Positions 1 through 12,207 of a DNA stretch of 64,000 nt are shown in pieces (position 1 is the first letter of the stretch; every line of letters starts with the position of its first letter). Source of the stretch: Strigamia acuminata (Eukaryota > Arthropoda > Chilopoda > Geophilomorpha > Linotaeniidae); NCBI GenBank assembly GCA_949358305.1, contig OX442320.1, positions 7,084,259-7,148,258 on the forward strand, given 5' to 3'. Made by a program: the position numbers and the translations under genes. The notes beneath the pieces were generated by a model. The model searched no databases, had not been told where the DNA came from, and worked only from the letters and a program-made list of their open reading frames with translations.

Positions 1-310
1 TTTGTTGATTTGCACCACATCCTTTAATAATCACTCTTGATCCAATATTTTTCTACCCGAATCCGGACGATTTTTCATTTGCGCGCCGTAATATCAAATA
101 TTTTTGCATCATCCACACAAATCAATGCATTGAAAGGAATTAATGAAAATACACGTTTTATTTCTTACAACTAAAAAATTGAGAAAGTCTATGTCACATC
201 TTAAATTAGGAAATAATAAATATATGATTCTGTCCGAACAGTTTATCGTTATTAATCAAAATCGCTAGGATTATTAGCACTACAAATAATGAGAGAATAA
301 AATTAAAAAT
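1..310. other. PPIP5K 3' flank / probable 3' UTR
   Basis: This AT-rich stretch lies downstream of the PPIP5K stop codon on the minus strand. I see no coding similarity in it. A minus-strand AATAAA (tttatt on the plus strand at about 157-162) could serve as the polyadenylation signal and would give a 3' UTR of about 150 nt. That assignment is inference. Confidence 0.4.
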
Positions 311-3300
311 CTAGTTGTTGTCGGGTGGCGATGGACTCTGGTTCGTGGTCCCCGCAGTAATATCTAAAACGCTATCGCTGCTATCGGAAAATTGCCTCAT
401 CCTAGAGAGGAATTCCAGCGCCATAGCGTTGGGCGACGACGGACCACTGGTTGATACGAATGAAGGTGGATCACTCCAAGGACCTGCACAAAAAATTCGA
501 CATTAAATGATTTATTGGTATATTTTTTTTGTACGTACAGCTTGATGGAGGCGTAATGGGTACGGGTACGGATACACTTTTGTGCGAGCGTGATTGAGTT
601 GGCGTCGTCGGGGTTTTTGGGGGTGTGGAGATTGGTGTTCGGTAGCTAATCGACGTGGCGTGTTCGAGGAATATATCTAATTGCTTCATGTACAGAGCGT
701 TGTGAAGAGTTTCTAATGGTCGAATGGGAGGAACACCGCCACACGCTTGAAAACCTTTTTTAAAAAAAAATAATAATTAATAAAAATATTTTTTTTTCGC
801 TGAAAAATCTTAAAACCTGTGACTGAACTCGTTGTACACTCTACCATATCTTTAAGTTCGGGTGCACTGGATGAGCCGCTGATAATGGCAGTACTAAACA
901 AAGTACCTGACGAACCCAGGAAAGATGGAAGCATGGATTTGCCTTAATAAAAATTAGAATAAATAATAAAAAAAATTAATTTTTGATTTTAAGTAAAAGT
1001 TAAATTTGTTTGATATTTTTTTTAGTAGTTTAGCGTGTAATTTGGGGTAAGAAAAATTGAAATTTACCTTTAAATTCGGCCCATGGAGAGCACATTTTAA
1101 CGTATGGTGAAGTGTGGCTGCCTATGGAGTGACGATGATGGAGGATGGATTCTACGGATTTAATAGCGGATTTAATACCGACAAAGCGGGAATAGTGTAC
1201 TAAGAAATAAAAAAAGCACATGTTTAACGCCGTACCTTCAGAATCTTGACCACGAACACTTTCCAGGCTTTGCGTTAAAGATGTTCCTAACATGCGCAAA
1301 GGACAAACAATCATTTAGCCATGCAAATCATTTTGTAAAAGCTTTTTAAATGTCTATTAGCGGCGAGAATAATTACGATTTTAGTTCAATTAATTACAAC
1401 GCGAATATATCAAGTTATTAAATTAAATAATTTTTTTTTTTGTAAAAATATTTTACCTTTATCCACTTTAATTGAATCATCAGTAACTTTCTCATTTTCA
1501 AGGCTCCTCGGTCGGCCATTGTATGACATAGTCCGAGAATGTGTTTGTGGTTGACTCCGTGGTTTATCTGCAATTGATTTTTTTAGGCTTATTTTTTTCC
1601 CGCCGATTAATGTTTGGCGTTTACCATCAGTGTAGTCCGAAGTGGATGAAGTTGAGGAAACGATAGGGATTGGATCTGAGGCTATTCTACTGTTTTGGCT
1701 TTGATTTGTTTCTTCAATGTCCGGTTGGAATTCCTCCGTTTGTAGGCTGTGCGAATCGTTGTGCGTTGCCAACAGATCATCCAAAATGGCCGACTCCTTG
1801 AAAAAAAAAATGGCGATTTTTAGATCGCTTTGGTTTTGGCCGTGTTTTTATTTTTCGTCTTACAACTTTTGGAGTTTCCACGTCATCTTTATCCAACTCG
1901 TCGTGAAATGGCAACTCTTCATCTTCCTCGTCTATGCAATTCGCCGTTCTGTATTTACGCGATACATCGTCCAGATTTATCTGCTTGTGTTTGTGAAATG
2001 CATCCGACTAGAACGAGATTTAAATATTGTTGACGGAATATCAAATTTTTAAACCGAACTTACGGGTTCGTTTCTAGACTGGGGCCGAAATCCCGGACCT
2101 GGAGGCAAGTTCTTTTGCACGCAACACACAACTCCCGGACTGAAATGCAGCTCCACGTGAAATCTGCCTTCGCACGAAGCATCCTGCAAAATTTGTTTAA
2201 TGTAAATAAAAATTATATTTATCAAATTAAATCCAGATAGGCGAAGTTTCAGCAATTTTTGCACGGATTTACACTGTTTTTTAGTGATTACGTGTCGAAT
2301 AAACTCACAAAAATAACCAAATTAAATAAATTATGCTTATTTAACTAATTATGGGATTAATTTGCTGAAATTTGTAACCGACATTAACTCACTTTATTTG
2401 GATCTTCGTACAACATAATGATGACCTGCGACATGTAATTTAATTCAGTCACCGCACTAATATAATCAATTGCTCGTTTCCACTGTTCGTCAACAGTTTC
2501 CTGTTACAAATAAATAAATAAAAATTAACGGTTTTCAGCGTCACCAAATTCAATCTAAATTACATCTGCAATTCCCCCGTATCGGAGCATCGTGATGAGC
2601 GAATGGATATGACTTTCACTGGTAAAATACAGCCGTGTGCGAACATGGCGTCCGGGCGAGGACACGCCGTGAGAATAGCTAAACAAAAAAAGAATGAAAA
2701 CGAGCGTAAAATTTAAATTCGATGCCTTTTACCGAGGGTTTAGGCGATTAACACTTTCGTCGTCGCTTTCTTCGATATTTCTTTGTAAATCGGCTCGAAT
2801 TTTCTTCAAAAGAGGCGAACAAATTCCTTGAGCTATGGTTAGTTTTTCGGCTTTGGTGATGCCGTATTCTTGAGGAACTACGACGTCCGCTAATGATTTG
2901 GCGTAAATGTATAATTCTTCAGCGACCTCGAACTGAAGCGTGTGTTGATTATGTTGCAAGTCGTATTTAATGCAGTCGTATATGTCGGGGATTTTGCTGA
3001 TGTCGAATTTTCCGTTTTTCAGCTTGAAATCCTTCTCCAGCTTCCCCCACCGTCTCTGCATCAAATCCCAAGTTTCGCCGTGATACAGTACGGCATCTAA
3101 AATATATAGTTCAAATAGAAATGGTTTGAGAATTAATTTTTATTCGTCTAAGTTGATTCGGTTAAAACCTTGAGTTTTTCTATCTATACGTTTCTTTTTG
3201 AGCAAATCCATTAATTTATGCATCAGTTCGTACACGTGTTCGCACGCTTTCACCGGATTCTTGATGAATTTCAAAGCACATTGGATCGAAATTGCTTTGG

Positions 3301-6300
3301 TTGGGTTCAGATTCTCGTAATCTTCCTGCGTGAAATCTCTCGCTTGCTGCATCGCCTCGTGAAGACGCGCTTTCACTCTGATAGAATTTTAGATAAACTT
3401 CAAGTAAAATTGTACAAATAAATTCAATTTTATGTACGAACATGTTTTGATTCTTGCTGGAATCGTTATCGTTATCCAAAAGACCGTTAGTATTGGCCGA
3501 TTTCACCATTTGTACGAGAATAGGCGTCAATTCGCCTTCTAAAGCGAGCAAGCCCTGAAAACAAAAATGGCGGATTAACAAAATAGAGCGAATGAAATAA
3601 AATAATTAATGATGATGACTAAAGGCCGGACATTTATGCAAATTAAAATTTGTTTTATGCGCATAAAATATACACCAAAAATTCCATGCAGTCAAATTTA
3701 TACAAACATGCACAAATTGTCATTTATTTTTGGAAAAATGGCGATTTCTGTATTTATTTTACGCATTTATGCATTTATATGTATAGCCAATTTTTGCTAT
3801 GTATGCAAAATAATATTTCTTTATACATTTGTACATTTATCCAGCCTCTATTTATTAAGTTATTCGAATAACAATTTCAGTTTTCACGAAAATACAAAAT
3901 ATTTTTCCGTATTTAACGTAACGAACGTAGCGTACGTTCAACGTTCAACGTTCATTACATTAAATAAATAAAAAAAACACATTTTCGTTATTCGTGAGTG
4001 GCTCTTAATCGAATAAATAGAATAATAAATTACTTTAGCAAAAGCAGCTGCAGTCATTTGGACTCTGCCTTCATCAGATGCATAAATTTTGAGGTCGTGT
4101 CGATATGTACTGTGAAGACGAAGTAGCCCAAGTCCTTGAATACCTGCATATTCACCTTATAATGCACAAATATGAAAGGAAATTCTAATGAAGCATTCAC
4201 TGCTAGTGCTACTTAGTGAAATTATAATAAATTAAATCATTAATCGTCTAGAAAGCCAAAGCTTTTGCTCCTCAACTAGTTACAAAAACGTGATTAAACA
4301 ACACTTGAAAAACACAAACGTGGTTAGGAACAACTGAATTAGCTCTACAAGTTAATTTTATTATCATTAGGCCTATTCCTGTTTTTAAAGTGCAAATACA
4401 GCACACACAATGTGTATAGAAAGCTCAAAACTCAACAAATCCAATTTCTGCCTTATAGTAGTGCAGTTCCGTACAATTTTCAAAGTGTGTGGCAATTTAA
4501 ACTCCTTAAACTATCAGAAATAATAAACAAAAGTGAGTGACGAAAAGAGGAAAAGAAAATAGAAGAAGAAAACAACAACAGTGAATACCGTAACTCTAAT
4601 TTAATAGTAATTACCAGCTTCTCTAATTGACCTCATACTTCCATGCTCCATTGAAGGACTTAAATCTTAATTTAAAATCAAAAAATAAAATACAATCCAC
4701 AATTCATTAGACTGAGAACATGAATTCAAGTTGTTGCTATTTTAAAACCCTAGATTTACGAGCTGGTAAGTTATATTTACGCATATAAAGTCTAATTCAA
4801 AGGCAGAGAGAGTTGAATATGTGTGTGCTGAAATTTCTTGCATACCGTACCTTGTCCCCCAGGGTACATACATCGGAAAACTCTCCCTAGTTCTTCAGCC
4901 TGTATTCGGCCTGCCGGTGTTAATTCGCCGCCCCATTTTAGTATAAGGACCAGTGATGGTTCTCTGGGAGGATCTGAAATGCGGAGGAAACGTAAATACG
5001 CGTTTGTTTCGGTTAAAACTTATAAAATTACTTTTCATACCGTCGTCGCTGCTAGAGGAACCTCTGGGCCGTCCGTACGGTTGGTATTTTAGTTGGATTT
5101 TGCGGTTAATTCCTGAAAAGTGTCCGTACCTGGCAAATAGATAGATTGGAGAGGGATTAGAGTGTTTGGTTGGTGTTTTTGTGGATTTTTTGAACCGATT
5201 TCAATGGAAATGTGTGGATTATTTGCATTCTGGTATAGATGTAGGTGTGATTAAAATTATATTACCTGAGAAATAATTTGCTCGCTTCAACAAGGTCTGG
5301 TCCTACACGACTTAATACACTGCGATTGCCAAGTTTGTAAAGGAAAATAAAAATATTTCATTCGAGAATTTTGTTTAGTTGATGATGGAGAAGTAAAATT
5401 TGTGCGGTAGTTTGGAATTCTAACTTGGCGTGTTCGGATTTGAATGTTGGGACGAGAATTTCATGCTTAAATTTGGATTTTTTTGGGGGAATGGAAAGAA
5501 ATTGATGCATGTAGGGTTGCCAGATGTTGATCGGAATGCAACGATAAACAAATAAAGCTTGTTTGCTCAAATTGGAATTGATTATTTTTTGATGAAATTT
5601 GAGGTTTTGGGATTGAAATTGAATTTTGTAGGGGGATTTTAGTAAATTTTGATGTAGATTTTTGAGTTTTTATGAATAAAAATTGAATTTTAAAGAAAAA
5701 AAGGATTTTACAGGAAAAAATTGAAATTTATAGGAAAACATTGAAATTTATAGGAAAACATTGAAATTTATAGGAAAACATTGAAATTTATAGGAAAACA
5801 TTGAAATTTATAGGAAAACATTGAAATTTATAGGAAAACATTGAAATTTATAAGAAAACATTGAAATTTATAGGAAAACATTGAAATTTATAGGAAAACA
5901 TTGAAATTTATAGGAAAACATTGAAATTTATAGGAAAACATTGACTTTTAATAAAAAATTTATAGATATTAAGAAGAAATTGTATTTTGTATTTGAAAAA
6001 TTGAATTTTGTTGGTGATAAATTGAATTTTGTTAATGATAAATTGAATTTTGTGGTTGAAAAATTGAATTTTGTTGTTGAAAAATTAAATTTTGTGGTTG
6101 AAAAATTGAATTTTGTTGTTGAAAATTTAAATTTTGTGGTTGAAAAATTGAATTTTGTAGTTGAAAAATTGAATTTAATGGTTAAAAAATTGAATTTAAT
6201 GGTTAAAAAATTGAATTTTGTGATTGAAAAATTGAATTTTGTGTTTTGTACGTCCCCAACCTCATAAATTCATTCATTTTTTATGTTCCATAAATCAAAA

Positions 6301-9300
6301 CTGAACTCTGGCAACCCTAAGATTAAAAGCATAATTTGCTCTTGCATGCAAGCAGTCACAATCCAATTCTTGTAAATTAGTATTTTTAAAAAAAAAATTA
6401 GCAAAAATCAAGAATCAAATGTTGTACTTACTCTTCTGGGCTTAACGCACTGGGAAACAACAATAAAAAAACAAACGAAATTATATGAGAAAAACGTAAA
6501 CTATCTACAGCGTTACATTTTCACAGTACTCTACATCAGTTTTAGCATCTCTATACTCTAATCCAGCATTGTTTGCTCGTTATTAACGTAAATATATGTA
6601 AAGTAGTACCTTAACCAAAAGTTGTCGAATTCCAGTCATGGGAAACAATTCTATATCAATTTGCCAGTCTCATTTGCATTTATTTTTTAAATTTTACTCG
6701 TCACCCATCATTTTTGTGACGAATAAACATTAAGAAATTGTAAACAAAAGGCAGATTTTGATACTTACATTTCTAAAACTCCTTTCAACTGCTCCAACTT
6801 GGCTTTTCCTTCTTCGATGTCGGACTGAGAGTTCATTTCGATTTCACTTAGCAAAAAGCGAGCGATATCTAAAATTTCCTGATAATAAAATCGAAATAAA
6901 TAATTTTCCTTTCTAAAAATCGTCCGACATTGAAATTAATTTACCTGTAACTGTTTAGGTTTTTTCAATTTCACATGTCCGTCTTTATTGTAGCCGTTAT
7001 ATTTGTCGAATATTTCAAAAAATCTATCCAAAATGTAAAATATTAAACCAAAATTTCAGTTCCCAACGTTTATAAAATCTTTACTTCGGATGTTTGACCT
7101 CCATTTTCATTTTTTGTTTCGGTGTTCTGTCTCCATGTCGAATAACGCCGACAACGCAGCGCAATTCCATCCTAAAATTTATTTATTTACTTATTTATTC
7201 ATTTTAAACAAATCTAACTAACATTTTGCCGAAAGTAGTTGGCACAATTGGTGGATCATCCAACTGGAAAGGCATCGACCAAGGGATATGCAATTGAGGT
7301 GCTAATTCCCGCAAAATCATATTTCTGCATTAAAATTTTAGAATAAAAATTTATTTTCAACACATTATTCGTTATGTCATTACCCAACAATTTTACTGCA
7401 ATCGTCGTAATACTTCATAGAGTTCTTAACAAAACTGAAGCCGTTTACGTCACACACGTACGACTTTCCGCTAGCTCTTAGCAGATCGAATCCGCACACG
7501 GTTTGCTGAAATGCTAAGCAAACTTTTCGAGCTACGAGTTTTTCCGCATTACTCAAAATCACCGGATAACGGATTTCTTTTCCCTCGCTATCTCTTTCCA
7601 CTTTACCGTCCAAAGCTGGAGATTTACGAGCTTCAGCGTGAGCATAATCAGGACCGACAGTATACACCTTTCAACGAATAATTCGTCAACATAAAACCCA
7701 AATGATTAACACAACGACTCTCACTTTAACATCGGTTCCATCTGTAGGCATAAAATCTTCGTATATGTAAGAACCTGTTTTACGCACCCGGCTTTCGGGT
7801 GAATATACGCTGCTACGACTTCCGATCTGTAATAAAAATAAATTATTTATGCGTATAAACTACATATAAATATTTAAATACCTTTCTAAACAGTCTTTGA
7901 CTGCCACCGCCAGCAGATGTGGGGTAATAAATATAAATATTGTGATCTTCCGCCGAAACAGGTTTCTCTACAAAAGGTTTGTTGAATACTATGCCATTAA
8001 CTTCAACATGATCTTCTGCTTCAACAAGTTGATTTTCTGATTTAATAATGTGAAAAATAAATTATCAAGTTGTCAATAGGAAAGAAATTAAGTCTTACTA
8101 GATGGATCATCTGAATCTCTATCTAATACAGCAAATCTAGGTAATTCTATGCCTTCCTGTTGTAAAATTGCGTATACTTTTCGTCTGAAACGATTTGATT
8201 GATTAAAAAATGTGAGAAAATGAGCAAGATTTAATTTAAAACCTGTCTTGAATATCATATTGCATGTGAAGATCATTAATAATAAATGGTTTATGAAAAG
8301 CCGCATAAGCAACAGCTTTGTCTAAAGGAAAACCTTTCGAATGAAATGACACGAGGCAATCCACGGGAGGCCATTTTTCCACAGGTTCCTTAGGTTAAAA
8401 ACAATTAAAATTGAATAAAATTACAAGTGAAATTAGGGCTCGAAATGGAAAATATTGTTCCGGTTCGTGAAATTATGGAAAATATTGTTCCGGTTCGTGA
8501 AATTATGGAAAATATTGTTCCGGTTCGTGAAATTATGGAAAATATTGTTCCGGTTCGTGAAATTATGGAAAATATTGTTCCGGTTCGTGAAAATATGGAA
8601 AATATGGAAAATATTGTTCCGGTTCGTGAAATTACGGAAAATATTGTTCCGGTTCGTGAAAATATGGAAAATATGGAAAATATTGTTCCGGTTCGTGAAA
8701 ATATGGAAAATATGGAAAATATTGTTCCGGTTCGTGAAAATATGGAAAATATGAAAAATATTGTTCCGGTTCGTGAAAATATGGAAAATATTGTTCCGGT
8801 TCGTGAAATTATGGAAAATATTGTTCCGGTTCGTGAAATTGTGGAAAATATTGTGTGATAATTATTTTTTCGTGATTTTTTATAATTGTACGTATTATTT
8901 TCTTAAATTTTGAAGTTCCGGTTCGTGAAATTTTCCATTTCAAGCCCCGAGTGAAGTTTCATTACTTTCAAAACCATCTCCTCCGGAAACACAATTGGAC
9001 GGATATATTCAAACTCTTCGAGTCGAGTCAAAATTTCCCTCATGGGTTTCGACTGCGACTTCTTCTCCATAGCGCAAATACCAACGAGCACCTGTTTGCC
9101 CTCGACTTCCCCATCCTGGTTGCTTGCTGCGTTCTGAAATGACAAGAAAAAGCACGAAATCATGGTCCAAATGTCGAATTTAAGACGAAATCTCGTCGTG
9201 TAAAGAATAAACAAGCAATAAATAACAACCAAACACTTTTAGTTGTCAAGTTAAAGCGTGAAATTATTTTTTTTATGCAATTAATACACGGAATGTATAT

Positions 9301-9989
9301 AGAATAGAATTTCTCGAGTTGTTCAAATAGTTTTTTTTTCTACGGTAATTTAATTACAAACCTTATGAACAACATGTCTACAGAACGCCCGTGAAAGCAC
9401 CTTCATTTTTTCTGTTCCTAAAATACATAAAAAGGAAAACCTCCAAAAAATTAAGTAAATTAAAGCAATTTCTTGACTTTGTTTAAATTTTATTTTAAAT
9501 TTTTTTCATTATTTTTTATTTTTTAGATTTTTATTTCTTTACCTAACTGAAAAATGTCCAAGCCTAACTCAGACATAACATGCGCAATTCAAGACACTTT
9601 GGCGAGTTTTATTTACACGTAAACCGAAACTCAGGAGTTAATTCATCTACAAAAATGCTAACACACGAATAACACAAACAAAAATCAGCAGAAAATCGTG
9701 AAGAAGAAAAAATTATTATTTTTCTCCTGATTTTTGTTGTTAATTTGTTTTCACACAACTTGTACCATTAGATGAGAAGCCAAGACACCTGACTTGTGTT
9801 CATAACTCCTGAGACGAAATAAAAATTATCAAATTTGTAAATTCGAAACCACATACTCACTTTACTTCTGCTTTCCGAATTCCGATTTAAAAAATATTCA
9901 TCGAATTCATCGTCGTCAAAATAAAAATTTGGTCTATTACAAGCCCACAATTGCATATAGTAACCATGTTCAAGTTCAATATACGACAT
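311..9989 (-). CDS. PPIP5K: Inositol hexakisphosphate and diphosphoinositol-pentakisphosphate kinase (PPIP5K/VIP1)
   Basis: Bifunctional cytosolic enzyme that phosphorylates InsP6/InsP7 to PP-InsPs (N-terminal ATP-grasp kinase) and carries a histidine-phosphatase-like domain. Coding exons, 5' to 3': 9989-9861, 9133-8966, 8388-8243, 8184-8099, 8036-7882, 7826-7725, 7667-7384, 7324-7223, 7171-7085, 7023-6945, 6878-6769, 5129-5041, 4973-4851, 4143-4034, 3554-3442, 3377-3169, 3096-2733, 2678-2564, 2500-2393, 2183-2064, 2007-1864, 1796-1457, 1286-1236, 1199-1068, 942-817, 745-539, 483-311. This gives 1,323 residues, a normal family length. Diagnostic stretches are [44 protein letters not shown], the phosphatase signature [12 protein letters not shown] near residue 402, and [18 protein letters not shown]. 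The C-terminal third is Ser/Pro-rich and poorly conserved. An alternative first exon (9406-9362, beginning MKVLSRAFC) is also in phase. The donor of exon 3554-3442 (AT|GTTCGT) is weak and the least certain boundary. Confidence 0.95.
5266..5319 (-). CDS. PPIP5K: Candidate cassette exon of PPIP5K (54 nt)
   Basis: Inside the 1.6-kb intron between exons 6878-6769 and 5129-5041 lies a 54-nt open segment. It is bounded by a CAG acceptor and a CTCAG|GTAATAT donor, has the same phase as its neighbours, and would insert [18 protein letters not shown] just before the conserved [11 protein letters not shown] do not know this insert from vertebrate PPIP5K. It may be an alternative exon, and RNA evidence would decide. 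Confidence 0.4.
5715..5944. repeat. 20-bp minisatellite, about 11 copies
   Basis: Nearly perfect tandem copies of a 20-bp unit (ttgaaatttataggaaaaca) lie in a PPIP5K intron. Copies differ by single bases, for example aagaaaaca in one. This indicates recent slippage or unequal-exchange expansion. Confidence 0.95.
5999..6245. repeat. 21-bp minisatellite, about 11 degenerate copies
   Basis: Degenerate tandem array with unit aaattgaattttgtggttga. It lies directly after the 20-bp array and shares the attgaa-ttt core with it, so the two probably share an origin. The open frame across it (a K-L-N-F-V-V-E repeat) is a by-product of a 21-bp period and not a gene. Confidence 0.9.
6432..6449 (-). CDS. 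PPIP5K: Candidate 18-nt microexon of PPIP5K
   Basis: This 18-nt open segment lies in the same intron as the 54-nt candidate. It has a CCCAG acceptor and a strong AGAAGA|GTAAGTAC donor. Phase and length (a multiple of three) are compatible with inclusion alone or joined to 5319-5266, and it would encode ALSPE-like residues. The evidence is splice sites and phase only. Confidence 0.3.
8436..8949. mobile_element. TIR-bounded element carrying a 30-bp tandem array
   Basis: About a dozen copies of a 30-bp unit (core aatattgttccggttcgtg), some lengthened to 39 bp by an extra tggaaaata, fill a PPIP5K intron. The array is framed by inverted ends: GGGCTCGAAATGGAAAAT on the left, and the complement of GGGGCTTGAAATGGAAAAT on the right. 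Flanks agtgaaatt and agtgaagtt may be a decayed target duplication. This looks like a non-autonomous, possibly hAT-like, DNA transposon whose interior expanded as a minisatellite. The class is inference. Confidence 0.6.
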
Positions 9990-10345
9990 TACTTGATCAA
10001 AATCAAAGTCAACCCGTGGCTCATCCGCTTTTTATAATTACAAATTTTTCGTTCTCGTTCTCGTTCTCGTTTTGGCTTATTAGCACGCGATGACCGTTAT
10101 CAACCTGGAAATATCGTTTCGGGTGTCTCGCATCTCTAATTTCGTTCCAAATCGAACATTGATTGCTTAAAGAACGATTCAAAAGTGGATTTCTGTGATT
10201 TTTTCCACCCGATGGTTACAAACTCAGCTTTAAACGTTCGCTATCTTGTTTTAGGAGAGGGAAGAGAATCTGCCATTTTTAAAAGGATTTTCTGGTTCGA
10301 TGTTTCACCGCGAGAAAGCTCGGCGCTGCGGAAAGCCCGCTCAAG
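9990..10345. promoter_or_regulatory. Divergent promoter region, PPIP5K / MTFMT copy 1
   Basis: This 356-bp gap separates the PPIP5K start (minus) from the MTFMT copy 1 start (plus), so it must hold both 5' ends. It contains four tandem copies of the hexamer tcgttc near 10045-10070 (ttctcgttctcg). The last ~90 bp before the MTFMT start (from gccatttttaaaaggatttt) recur before MTFMT copy 2, so the copied unit includes the proximal 5' flank. No TATA box stands out. Confidence 0.45.
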
Positions 10346-11959
10346 ATGGTCTTTTCTGTTGCTAGAACTATTCTTTTAAAGTCTACAAAACGTGACTGTG
10401 GATTCAGAAATTATGCTAGAGCTTGGAATATCTTGTTTTTTGGTACCGATGACTGCGCCGTTGCAAGTTTAAAACAATTACAAAGTGGGAAACCACATCT
10501 AGTAAACTCGCTCGAAGTTGTAACTTCTAATGTATGACGTCACAATTGCAATGAAACACTTATTGATTTCATTTTTTAATACAGAAAAAGATGAATTCTG
10601 CTCAAAAATATGCGAAGGATCAGAACTTGACGCATCACACGTGGCCAATCGATGTACCAATAGGAAAATTTGACGTTGGAATTGTGTCCTCTTTTGGAAA
10701 TCTCATACCGGAAAACATTATTTCAGCTTTTCCTTGGTGAATTTTGTCTGCAATAAATATTAGGCGCATTTGTAAAGTCGTTTTGACTAAATAACATATT
10801 TAAAGTACTGCTTTTTCGCAGCTTGTCGCGATCTAACTTGACAAATGGCGGCCGATTTTAGTCTATTCGCAGTCGACTTACTAACAAGATTAAACAAGAT
10901 GTTTGAGTGCAGGTTAAATATGACTTTGTGAATAAAGTATTAATTTTTAGGGGGATGATAAATGTCCATCCAAGTTTGTTGCCTCGATGGCGAGGTGCAG
11001 CGCCCGTCAATCATACGATTTTAAATGGCGATACAGTTAGTGGAGTTACGATTATGACAATCGAACCAAAATAGTGAGTGGAGTTGTTAAATGTGAATGC
11101 AGGTTAAATTTGTCGTTTAGTTTTGATAGAGGTAACATTTTAATGCAAGAATCGCATCCCGTAACTCAGGATATTACGGCGAAGGACTTGACTAAAGAGT
11201 TAGCTGGTTTAGGTGCACAATTGGTAATGTTAATAATGTCTATTTTTCATTATTATTTAACTAATGATTCGTTTTTTTGTTTGCTAGCTAATGAAATGCT
11301 TAGAGGATTTACCCGAGAACTTGCGGAAAAGTATACCACAAAACTCCATGCAGTTGGGTGTTACGCAAGGTTCAAATTGAAGACACATTTGAAGTCATAA
11401 TTTAAGATGAATCTGTTCTAGCTCCCAAAATTTCTCCCAAAATGGCCGTAATTGACTGGAATCAACAGTGTTCCCAAATTTACTGCCAATATAGAGCTTT
11501 AACTGGTTATGTGTGTATGTTTTACTATGGTTATGCGAATTGTTTGTCTCTAATTGTAATTTTTCTTGAAATTCAGTACGAATTGGAAACTTACTTAGAC
11601 AACAAGTTAATTAAATTAGGCAAAATGATGTCTCCGAGTTTTATCCAAAGTTTGCGTATTGAAGAATTGTTTGAAAAGTACTTTGAGAGTCAATCAGCAG
11701 TTGCTGGGTCAATTTTCTTGCATAAAAAACGCAATATTTTGTGTGTTCGTTGTCAAGTATGATAATAATTATATTACCGATAATTTATCATAAACGATTA
11801 AACGAATGAATTATTTCTTCATTTCAGGACCAGTGGGTCGGTTTTCAAAGCGTTTTGGTAAAAGGTTATAAATGGATAAATCCTTTACAATTCTATAGCG
11901 GTTTCCTCACAAAAATACCGTCCACGGAATGGACATTTGGTGAAAAAAGATCATTTTAA
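10346..11959 (+). CDS. MTFMT: Methionyl-tRNA formyltransferase, mitochondrial, copy 1
   Basis: Formylates Met-tRNAi with 10-formyl-THF for mitochondrial translation initiation. Exons: 10346-10531, 10585-10736, 10951-11073, 11121-11223, 11288-11369, 11422-11510, 11577-11756, 11828-11959, encoding 348 residues. A basic N-terminus fits a mitochondrial presequence, followed by the Rossmann start [10 protein letters not shown]. The catalytic Asn-x-His ([17 protein letters not shown]117/H119) and Asp ([11 protein letters not shown]156) are all present. The C-terminal domain ([17 protein letters not shown], then [11 protein letters not shown]) is complete. Eight exons match copy 2 exactly in length. 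Compared with copy 2 it has SFGNLIP where copy 2 has SFGHLIP, and intron 2 is about 160 bp longer. It appears functional. Confidence 0.93.
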
Positions 11960-12207
11960 CAGACAAAACATCCGAAATTGTAGACATTTTTACAAGTTTT
12001 ATTTCAAATAAACAATTTTTTTTGCTCAAATTAAGTAATAACGCTAAAAATGCGTGTATAAATGCCAATAAAAAACATTACTTGATAGACTCTATGGCTT
12101 TTCTGTTTTTTTAAAACTGCCATTTTTAAAAAGGATTTTTAGTTTCGTCGTTTCCCCGCCAGAGTTCTCAGCAGCTGTGAATCCCCGTTTGCCCGCTGCG
12201 GCTGAAG
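11960..12207. other. Spacer between the MTFMT copies
   Basis: This 248-bp stretch holds the 3' end of copy 1 (tttcaaataaac, with AATAAA near 12004) and the 5' flank of copy 2. The part from about 12117 resembles the segment upstream of copy 1 (gccatttttaaaa, then a G/C-rich stretch ending just before the ATG), which indicates that the promoter was duplicated with the gene. Confidence 0.6.

Noticed and set aside
3609-3971. 120-codon frame in a PPIP5K intron
   Set aside because: AT-rich, low-complexity residues (Phe/Ile/Tyr-rich), antisense to the gene, and unlike any known protein.
5941-6267. Open frame encoding a repetitive KLNFVVE protein
   Set aside because: It is a 21-bp tandem repeat inside a PPIP5K intron. 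The frame is open only because the period is a multiple of three.
8427-8858. 143-codon frame of MENIVPVRE repeats, and a CRISPR-like look
   Set aside because: Contiguous 30-bp tandem copies without unique spacers, in an intron of a eukaryotic gene. It is a minisatellite, not a protein gene or CRISPR array.
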